A DNA stretch of 6,761 nt from Bacteroides sp. (GTDB taxonomy: Bacteria; Bacteroidota; Bacteroidia; Bacteroidales; Bacteroidaceae): contig DXOJ01000746.1 in the NCBI GenBank assembly GCA_019412865.1, forward strand, positions 1 through 6,761. Reading direction: 5' to 3'. Below the pieces are notes generated by a model, which was not told where the DNA came from, made no database searches, and saw only the letters and a program-made list of their open reading frames with translations. The position numbers and the translations under genes are program-made. Of the stretch, positions 1-5,899 are shown one piece after another (positions within the stretch are counted from its first letter, which is position 1; the number at the start of each line of letters is the position of its first letter).

Positions 1-1386
1 CACAATCACATTTGCCACAGTCTTATAAATGATATATAAATCAAGCAATATTGTCCAATGTTCCATATACCAAACATCAGCTTTTACACGTCCTTCCATC
101 TGTGACAATTCTTTAGTTTCACCACGGAAACCATGTGTCTGCGCCCAACCAGTTACACCGGGTTTAATAAAGTGGCGTACCATATACTTATCAATCAACC
201 GAGCATATGTCTCTGTATGAGCCAACATATGAGGACGAGGACCGACTATTGACATATCACCTTTAAAGACATTTATAAGCTGCGGAAGTTCATCAATATT
301 AGAACGCCGGAGAAAATCTCCAAAACGAGTTTTCCGGGGATCATCAACTGTTGCCTGTTTCTTATCTGCTTCTTCATTGACCTTCATAGAACGAAATTTA
401 TAACACTTGAATTCCCGACCATTTAATCCGGTTCGCATTTGTGTAAAGAATATAGGACCGGGAGACGTTAGTTTAATAATACTTCCCACGATAAGATAAA
501 CAACTGGAAAAATAGTGACTAAAAAAATGCCGGATAAAACAATATCGAACACCCGTTTTAATACACGATTTTCCATTTTACTAAGAGGTTCATACCGTAA
601 ATTTAAAATCGGCATATTGCCAACCATACTATGCCAGATACGCCGAGGAAAACCTTTACAAACATTAGGAACACCATGAAAATAAAGCAAATGATTCTCA
701 CAGTAATTTATAATAGAAACATTGTAACGTCCCTGTTCCATTGACAAAGAACAAAATACATGCTTTATCCCCGTTTGTCCAGACATAAAATCGGCAAAAC
801 CGTCAGGATTACCCAAATATGGACATTGAGATGAAAGAATATCATTAGATTTAATATCAAAATAACCGACAACCTCATAGATAGATGCCAGAGAACTATC
901 CATTTCTTCGTATAACATCTGCATATTATTACCTCCACCGATAAATACTGCATGGCGTTTATGATTGCCCTTAGCACAATAACCAATCAGTGAACGACGA
1001 ATAATGATACGATAGATGCTTAAAACAACAAAGAGAATAAAAAAATAGAAGACAAAAAATAAAGGAGAAACAATAGAGATTCCGCTAAAAGCCATGATAC
1101 ATGCCCAAAAAACAGAAAACATCATAATATTCTTCAACACACGCAATACAAGCTGATCCGCACGAATTTCTCTGCTGTTCCAAGCCTTCCCACGGGAAGC
1201 AGAACACGCCAAATAACAAAGACTTAAAGAAGTCATCATCAAAGAAGCAGTACCAGAAAAAGGCGAATACACAAACGCTTTTTCCCAAAAGAGAAGTAAC
1301 AGGAACAAACTGAAGTTCAGAATAATCAGATCTCCGAAAACCACAATAAGTTCTACGACTTTATTTATCTGGTTAGTTGATGCCAT
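1..1386 (-). CDS. Polyprenyl-phosphate sugar-1-phosphate transferase (WcaJ/WbaP type), 3' end cut by window
   Basis: The frame runs 462 codons without a stop from ATG at 1386 to the window edge, so only the last few residues should be missing (family members are about 465-470 aa). Hydrophobic helices lie near residues 11-33, 42-61, 84-100 and 104-124. A Rossmann-like stretch follows with GGGNN at 150-154, then a re-entrant or membrane helix at about 279-304. The C-terminal bacterial sugar transferase domain (about 274-458) has KRVFD (277-281), SPGPIFF (308-314), YKFRSM (329-334), DELPQL (365-370), VGPRPH (381-386) and KPGVTGWAQ (408-416). In this family the Asp-Glu pair (D365, E366) is catalytic. 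The enzyme moves a hexose-1-phosphate from a nucleotide sugar to undecaprenyl phosphate at the inner membrane, starting each repeat unit. Glucose is the usual substrate of the full-length subfamily, but specificity cannot be read here. The start lies 20 bp after the wzz stop, with AAGG upstream, so it is co-transcribed with wzz. Confidence 0.93.
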   Translation of the reverse strand, partial: MASTNQINKVVELIVVFGDLIILNFSLFLLLLFWEKAFVYSPFSGTASLMMTSLSLCYLACSASRGKAWNSREIRADQLVLRVLKNIMMFSVFWACIMAFSGISIVSPLFFVFYFFILFVVLSIYRIIIRRSLIGYCAKGNHKRHAVFIGGGNNMQMLYEEMDSSLASIYEVVGYFDIKSNDILSSQCPYLGNPDGFADFMSGQTGIKHVFCSLSMEQGRYNVSIINYCENHLLYFHGVPNVCKGFPRRIWHSMVGNMPILNLRYEPLSKMENRVLKRVFDIVLSGIFLVTIFPVVYLIVGSIIKLTSPGPIFFTQMRTGLNGREFKCYKFRSMKVNEEADKKQATVDDPRKTRFGDFLRRSNIDELPQLINVFKGDMSIVGPRPHMLAHTETYARLIDKYMVRHFIKPGVTGWAQTHGFRGETKELSQMEGRVKADVWYMEHWTILLDLYIIYKTVANVIV

Positions 1387-1406
1387 TATTACCTTATCTA
1401 TTGATT

Positions 1407-2537
1407 TTAAGCCTGTATTTCTTTGAACTTATTCAGAATATTTTCTCCGAATAACTTCCAAAATATGACAATACAAACAGATAGAAAGATAAATGCCAAT
1501 ATATATATCTTTTTACTGGTTCCTGAAGGATTCAATGGAACCACTGCAGGTTCTACTACAGCAAATACAGGCTTCTCTTCCTGAACTTTGGCTCTAGCAA
1601 CCTGAAGTTGACTGGCAACCTGACTATATACTTGGTAAGCAAGACTCATGTCATTCTGTAATCGCTCTTATTCTGCACGAACACTTTGCAATATGATATT
1701 ATCATGAGAATCCATATAATCGGCATATTTCTTCTGCGCAACATAATATTCTTGCTGACGTTCTTTAAACAATTTCTCCAGATAGAGACAATCCTCTTTT
1801 GCTTTGAAAGTACGATAGTCTATGATGTATTCCTGCAATTTCTTTACGACAGAATCGGCAACCACTGCGGCTACCCTAGGATTTTGCAAAGTTACAGCAA
1901 CGGAAGTCATAGATGTTTTCTTATCTACAGAAGCAGTTATCATTTTCTTTAGAATTTCAATCTTCATAGACTCCATCTTAGATAATTCAATTGTACCCTG
2001 ATTCGCTTTACCGAAAGATATTGATTCATCTTCTTCAGTAAATAATGACTTAACTCCGCCAAGTACCATACTTGGAAATCCAATTACATAACTCCACCAA
2101 GGGGAAGATTCTTCATCTAAATAAGTGTTCAAAGCCATGCTTTCATCTTTAGATACAGGTATCCTCATTGTAGAGAGTTCTAATAAAAAAGGAGTAGAAG
2201 ATACAATATCTGGAGACAAAGAGGCATTCAAAGCATCGGTTCCATCTCCCATAGTAACACCACTTCCTAAGAAAGAAGCAACCAAACCAGATAAACCACC
2301 TTCTTTAGAAGCACCCATCTCCGGAGAAAGGGTGACTTTGACTGTGTATTGTTTTGGGATACTTAAAGCTATTATAATTCCTATCACTAATCCAATACCA
2401 ACTGCTTTATAAATTGTCTTACGAATAGCAATAATCTTACGAAGAATATCCATTAAATCGATTTCAATTTCATCACCCAGATGATTATTTTTCCCTTGTT
2501 TTACTTCTTTTTCAGATTCTCCTTCTATCATAGTCAT
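1407..2537 (-). pseudogene. wzz: Wzz-type polysaccharide chain-length determinant, interrupted by one in-frame stop
   Basis: The reading frame is continuous for 376 codons plus stop except for a TAA at 1668-1670 (codon 290). The upstream part gives 289 aa: a cytoplasmic start, a Wzz N-terminal domain with first membrane helix at about 41-60, and a periplasmic region ending in a predicted coiled coil (about 245-289). The same frame continues after the stop with ERLQND, then an 80-residue stretch. That stretch holds the Pro-rich segment VVEPAVVPLNP (about 327-337 in full numbering) and the second membrane helix (about 344-362), the normal end of this family. Wzz proteins sit in the inner membrane as oligomers and set polymer length. 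The truncated product would lack the second anchor. ATG at 2537 follows the wza stop by 16 bp. ATG at 1649 could restart translation of the tail. A C-to-T change of CAA or a G-to-T change of GAA would explain the TAA; sequencing error is the alternative. Confidence 0.88.
1668..1670 (-). other. Premature TAA codon inside wzz
   Basis: On the minus strand the codons read GTT CGT GCA GAA TAA GAG CGA TTA CAG. The frame is identical on both sides and the protein sequence is family-like on both sides, so this is a point nonsense change and not a frameshift. The following base is G (TAAG) and no readthrough structure is evident. The next in-frame ATG is 18 nt beyond the stop codon, at 1649, with only a weak AAGAG upstream as possible ribosome site. 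Confidence 0.85.
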
Positions 2538-2553
2538 ATAAAACTATTATTCT

Positions 2554-4968
2554 TTATTTTTTTATCAGATTAGCAATCGAAGCAACCATCATTCCTAAAG
2601 TACTGAAGGTAGTAGCATAACCTAAGATATTACCTATATTAGTTTTCTTCTTAGCTTTACTAGGCACAATTATCTCACATCCCGGTTCGATCTGTTTCTT
2701 ACCACTACCTTTCACCTTAGTCACCTGACCATTCATGTATACGATAAATTTCTTACTCTTCTTTGCATTTTCAGAATAACCACCAGCTTGATTCAGGTAA
2801 TAATCTATATTCTCACCCTCTATATATGAAACTGTATTCGGAACCATTACGGCACCATTGATCGTTACTGTATTATTATTTTTCGGAATAGAAATCACAT
2901 CACCCTCACGCAAGACAATATCTGCTGTACTTCCAGGGTTAGCTAATGCTTTCTCCAAGTCAATACCAACACTAAAGGTATCTTCCACACGAACACCCAA
3001 AGAGTCCATCATAGCTTCACCCAACTGTCGACTCATCAAGCGGACCACATCACCCATGCGTTTCTTTTCACTTGCATTGGCCACACGGGTCAATTTGGCA
3101 CCACGTAAGTAGGCATAATTCGTTGCACCTCCAGCTTTATTGATTAAGTCCGAAAGACGTTCTTCACGACTGGTCATAGCATAAGAGCCTCCAAACAGAA
3201 TTTCACCTTCAACAACTACATTCTGTTGAGCTTGATACCCCGGACTGCGACGTACATAAACTTCATCGTAAGGTTGAAGGACAAAGCCGGGAGTTCCATC
3301 TACAATAAAACCTTCTTTTAGGGAGAATGTATATATCTGGCCGATAGTATCGTTATCTACTGTACTACGAGGATTCTTAATTCTACGGGATACATCTACA
3401 CGAACTACAGAAGCGGCTTCACGTAAGCCACCTGCCTGAATGATCAAGTCTTCAAGGGTCATGTTATCCGCATAAGGATAAGAATCAGGTTTGGCTACTT
3501 CACCGTGGATTACGACGTTGCCTCTGTCTTCCAGGTCATGAATACTAGGAATATAAAGGATGTCGTTTTTCATCAGGATGATGTTTTGGGAAGTACCGTC
3601 CATGATGGCTTTGATGTCTACTGGAACAACTTCGGTAGTCAGGTCTTCACGCTGACGATAGAGAACGGCACGGTTCAAGAAGGCATCACCGGTCAGGCCT
3701 TGAGCTTCGTTTACCAGTTCACGGACAGTATTCAGTTTTCCATTCAACTGGTAGATGCCGGGACGATAAACGGCTCCACGGATTTCAAGTTTGTTGATGA
3801 AGCGGTTGAGGATGGCTTCAGCGGTCACAACATCACCATTTCGCATTTTATAGACACTATAGTCAAGGTCTTTGACTGTGTTTACTTCATATTCCTGCCC
3901 GTTCTGGCGTACGACACGCAAGGAACGGGTGTAGGCGTCGGCTTCAAAGCCACCGGCATAGCTGATAAGAGTGGATAGACTCTCATCCTTTTTCATTTCG
4001 AAACGCATGGGACGTTTCACTTTTCCGTCAATCTTAACCAATACGTCATAGGCAGGGACTATTACTACATCGCCTTCCTGAAGACGAATGTCATCCTGAA
4101 TGTTTCCTTTCATGATAAATTGGTAGACGTCGATCGTGGCGATATTTTTGCCGTTACGTACCAGCTGTACATTGCGAAGGCTTCCTATGTCACTGACTCC
4201 ACCCGCACGGTAAAGTGCATGGAAGACTGTGGCAAAAGAAGAGAGGGAGTAAGTGCCCGGTTGGACAACCTCACCCATTACATTGATCTGGATAGTACGT
4301 ATGCTGCCCAAAGTCAGACGGATGTCAGAAGTGGGGTCATTCGTATTATTAAGACCATTATATATCTTGTTTAATGTCTTTTTGAGATAGTCATTGGCTT
4401 CAGCAATAGTTAGTCCGTTCAGGTTGACAGGACCAATTTTCTGAATGTTGATCGTGCCGTCAGGAGAAATATGTTGGCGGATAGTGTTCTGGCTGGCTCC
4501 CCAGATGTCGATAATCACTTCATCACCGGGACCAAGACGATAATTTAAAGGAGTGGCGATGTTGACGCTGGGTTCAAAAGTCAGGTTACGGGTGTTGAAG
4601 ATATTTCGTCCGAAAACCTGGTTCCCACGTGCGAGGTCTTGAGTGCTCGGATGGTCTTCCAGCATATCGGAAGTGTTTTCTTTCATTTCCTCACGAAGGC
4701 GTGATTCATTGATGTCGGTACCCGTTGCATTGGAAGCATTGACATTGTTTTGTTGTTCATACAGTTGCTTCACACGAGTTGCCTGTTCTTTGGTCACACC
4801 TCTACGTGCCAGTTCAGAGGCTAGTTGTTTCTGTTCTTTACCCTGGCGGATGCCATCCTTTACATATTCAAGAACTTGGGAGTCGCTCATGTTTTGAGCC
4901 ATTAAAGGAGAAAAAACTCCCAGCAACAGAATGAATAGAAATACGTTAAATTTTCTTCGTGTTGTCAT
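2554..4968 (-). CDS. wza: Wza-like polysaccharide export protein with multiple SLBB domains
   Basis: The 804-aa product is the predicted outer-membrane/periplasmic exit channel for the polymer. An N-terminal signal peptide (basic MTTRRK, hydrophobic 8-22) probably ends after PLMAQ (residue 25). No lipobox Cys is present, unlike Wza of E. coli. A helical, charged region (27-73) precedes the poly_export domain at about 134-205, with YRLGPGDEVIIDIWG at 143-157. I count six SLBB-like units beginning near 226, 310, 393, 484, 583 and 699, each with a G-x-V/I start and later an A-G-G or related turn (for example AGG at 338-340, 512-514, 612-614, 728-730). A hydrophobic C-terminal helix lies at about 778-802. 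At 804 aa it is about twice the length of Wza, which is usual for Bacteroidales. The start is chosen because it supplies the signal peptide. The gene overlaps the upxY 3' end by 23 bp in another frame, so the two are translationally linked. Confidence 0.95.
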   Translation of the reverse strand: MTTRRKFNVFLFILLLGVFSPLMAQNMSDSQVLEYVKDGIRQGKEQKQLASELARRGVTKEQATRVKQLYEQQNNVNASNATGTDINESRLREEMKENTSDMLEDHPSTQDLARGNQVFGRNIFNTRNLTFEPSVNIATPLNYRLGPGDEVIIDIWGASQNTIRQHISPDGTINIQKIGPVNLNGLTIAEANDYLKKTLNKIYNGLNNTNDPTSDIRLTLGSIRTIQINVMGEVVQPGTYSLSSFATVFHALYRAGGVSDIGSLRNVQLVRNGKNIATIDVYQFIMKGNIQDDIRLQEGDVVIVPAYDVLVKIDGKVKRPMRFEMKKDESLSTLISYAGGFEADAYTRSLRVVRQNGQEYEVNTVKDLDYSVYKMRNGDVVTAEAILNRFINKLEIRGAVYRPGIYQLNGKLNTVRELVNEAQGLTGDAFLNRAVLYRQREDLTTEVVPVDIKAIMDGTSQNIILMKNDILYIPSIHDLEDRGNVVIHGEVAKPDSYPYADNMTLEDLIIQAGGLREAASVVRVDVSRRIKNPRSTVDNDTIGQIYTFSLKEGFIVDGTPGFVLQPYDEVYVRRSPGYQAQQNVVVEGEILFGGSYAMTSREERLSDLINKAGGATNYAYLRGAKLTRVANASEKKRMGDVVRLMSRQLGEAMMDSLGVRVEDTFSVGIDLEKALANPGSTADIVLREGDVISIPKNNNTVTINGAVMVPNTVSYIEGENIDYYLNQAGGYSENAKKSKKFIVYMNGQVTKVKGSGKKQIEPGCEIIVPSKAKKKTNIGNILGYATTFSTLGMMVASIANLIKK

Positions 4969-5542
4969 TGGTGATTTTTGTGGATTCTACATAACCGATT
5001 GGCATATCTACACAAGCACAGCCAAGCATATTTAAACGAACGGCAATCTTACTCTTCCCGCCTACAGTCACAAGTTCGCCAACAAGTCCACTCAAAGGAC
5101 CTTTTATGACACGAACTTTCTCACCACGCGCTAGTGGAGTATCATTCATACAGACTGCTTCTTCGGAATAATCGAGCATGAAACGGAAACGGGCCATCTG
5201 CTCGTCAGGAATAACGGCAGGAGTGCTCTCTCCACGCATCACCATATAACGGCTGACCGTAGAAAATGAAAGGACTTCCATACGTTCTTTTGGATTGACA
5301 TGTACAAAAACCATCATTGGGAGTAAGACTGTATCAACCATCTTACGACGGTCACTCCATTGATGAATTTGTTGTTGAACGGGAACAAAAGAATCAATTC
5401 CCATCTTAGACAAACGCTCGGCAACTTTTTTCTCGTGATGCATTCGAACGAGTGCTACATACCAGCGTTTTGAGTGTGCTACGCCTTCCCCTGTCCCACT
5501 ACTAGGCCCGGCATTTACTGATTTCGGTTTCGTTAAAATCAT
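4946..5542 (-). CDS. upxY: UpxY-family transcription antiterminator (NusG paralogue)
   Basis: The 198-aa product has an N-terminal low-complexity leader (1-24), a NusG N-terminal domain at about 26-125 that begins RWYVALVRMHHEKKVAERL, and a KOW-like C-terminal domain at about 137-181 (GEKVRVIKGPLSGLVGELV, then the conserved cysteine-containing LGCACVDM). First position in a polysaccharide operon marks it as UpxY and not housekeeping NusG. Known UpxY proteins act on RNA polymerase in the leader of their own operon and prevent early termination. ATG at 5542 is preceded by GGGG 9 nt upstream. A four-codon frame (MNMG, stop) lies in the leader at 5549-5563 in the same register and excludes a longer N-terminus. 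Unlike many Bacteroides capsule loci, no upxZ follows; wza starts inside the end of upxY. Confidence 0.93.
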   Translation of the reverse strand: MILTKPKSVNAGPSSGTGEGVAHSKRWYVALVRMHHEKKVAERLSKMGIDSFVPVQQQIHQWSDRRKMVDTVLLPMMVFVHVNPKERMEVLSFSTVSRYMVMRGESTPAVIPDEQMARFRFMLDYSEEAVCMNDTPLARGEKVRVIKGPLSGLVGELVTVGGKSKIAVRLNMLGCACVDMPIGYVESTKITNDNTKKI

Positions 5543-5565
5543 ATTTTTTTACCCCATGTTCATCC
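5543..5565 (-). promoter_or_regulatory. Short upxY leader with ribosome site and four-codon ORF
   Basis: Only 23 bases separate the left inverted repeat from the upxY ATG. They hold ATG AAC ATG GGG TAA (5563-5549 on the minus strand), which encodes MNMG and then stops, followed by an A-rich run before ATG. GGGG may serve as a weak Shine-Dalgarno. Whether the mini-ORF is translated is unknown; its small size makes chance likely. Confidence 0.35.
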
Positions 5566-5585
5566 GTTACTTCTTAGGTAACGGA
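5566..5585 (+). repeat. Left inverted repeat / crossover site (IRL)
   Basis: The plus strand reads GTTACTTCTTAGGTAACGGA, the exact reverse complement of 5837-5856. Each repeat has a palindromic core GTTAC-N7-GTAAC, the form expected of a tyrosine-recombinase site with two binding arms and a 7-bp spacer (TTCTTAG). With CC at 5564-5565 the left copy extends to 7-bp arms, CCGTTAC and GTAACGG. Confidence 0.92.
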
Positions 5586-5658
5586 CAACACACATATAGA
5601 ATACACATCGCTGTGAAAAAAAGAAAAAAATCGATTATGAGGGAATATAAAAGCGGGC

Positions 5659-5695
5659 ACCTAACATTCAATATAAAACATTCTTGAATTTAGGT
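5659..5695. repeat. Internal inverted repeat (hairpin) within the invertible segment
   Basis: ACCTAACATTCAA (5659-5671) pairs with TTGAATTTAGGT (5684-5695): twelve base pairs with one bulged C and a 12-nt loop. It lies upstream of the promoter in either orientation and, being an inverted repeat, works the same on both strands. Possible roles are a weak bidirectional terminator (TTTT follows on the minus strand, AAUAAAAA on the plus) that shields upxY from recombinase readthrough, or a protein-binding site. No function is proven. Confidence 0.55.
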
Positions 5696-5790
5696 AATAA
5701 AAAGCCTTTGAGCATGAAGATGTTATCCTTCATATTCAGATAGATTTATGTTGCATATTTTAGAGAAAAAGGAAAAAAAGAAGTTTATTG

Positions 5791-5823
5791 TTTGTTTGCT
5801 ATTAATATTTTTACCTATCTTTG
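5791..5823 (+). promoter_or_regulatory. Bacteroidetes-type promoter, facing away from the capsule operon
   Basis: TATCTTTG at 5816-5823 fits the -7 consensus TAnnTTTG exactly. Two overlapping choices for the -33 TTTG lie at 5791-5794 (21-bp gap) and 5795-5798 (17-bp gap); the former fits better. An A-rich stretch upstream (5764-5783) could act as an UP element. Transcription would start near 5828-5832, cross the right repeat and run antisense into the recombinase 3' end. After inversion the -7 box would lie at 5599-5606 on the minus strand and read into upxY. I found no CAAAnnTA, meaning no second consensus promoter toward upxY, in the segment. Confidence 0.82.
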
Positions 5824-5836
5824 TAGCGAATATAAT

Positions 5837-5856
5837 TCCGTTACCTAAGAAGTAAC
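5837..5856 (-). repeat. Right inverted repeat / crossover site (IRR)
   Basis: The plus strand reads TCCGTTACCTAAGAAGTAAC, an exact inverted copy of 5566-5585. Identity ends on both sides: outside, C5565 faces A5857; inside, C5586 faces T5836. The flanking AT at 5857-5858 leaves this copy with only 5-bp palindromic arms, so its self-hairpin is weaker than that of the left copy. Confidence 0.92.
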
Positions 5857-5859
5857 ATC

Positions 5860-5886
5860 AGCATTAAGTCCCTAATCCATAATGCT
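5860..5886 (-). terminator. Weak hairpin after the recombinase gene, possible terminator
   Basis: AGCATTA (5860-5866) and TAATGCT (5880-5886) form a 7-bp stem with a 13-nt loop between the recombinase stop codon and the right repeat. It has no T-run on the minus strand, so termination would be inefficient at best; chance pairing in AT-rich DNA is quite possible. The palindromic TTAATAATATTAA next to it (about 5888-5900) is similarly AT-only. Confidence 0.2.
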
Positions 5887-5899
5887 TTAATAATATTAA

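Larger units (their letters stand above)
5566..5856. other. Invertible promoter segment (phase-variation switch)
   Basis: Two perfect 20-bp repeats in inverted orientation enclose 251 bp of AT-rich non-coding DNA between upxY and a tyrosine recombinase. The segment contains one consensus Bacteroidetes promoter near its right end, an internal hairpin, and A-tracts at about 5616-5630 and 5765-5783. This matches the known arrangement of phase-variable capsule promoters in Bacteroides. In this sequence the promoter points away from upxY, the OFF state. A base at position x would move to 11422 minus x on inversion. Inversion itself is inferred, not seen. Confidence 0.88.

Noticed and set aside
765..1288. 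Two small minus-strand frames (765-986 and 1085-1288)
   Set aside because: Both are out of frame within the intact sugar transferase, whose own frame is open across the whole region.
2125..2412. 95-codon plus-strand open frame
   Set aside because: Antisense to well-conserved wzz sequence, with no family resemblance.
3505..3978. 157-codon plus-strand open frame
   Set aside because: It lies wholly antisense to the SLBB region of wza, shows no recognisable domain, and has no promoter or ribosome site; it is a shadow of the coding strand.
2554..4968. Change in base composition inside wza suggesting a recombination break
   Set aside because: Hand counts of sample lines gave scattered values from about 35 to 60% G+C, with no sharp boundary.
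5616..5630. A-rich run as a terminator or slippage tract
   Set aside because: No stem precedes it on either strand, it is not within a gene, and such runs are common in AT-rich Bacteroides intergenic DNA.
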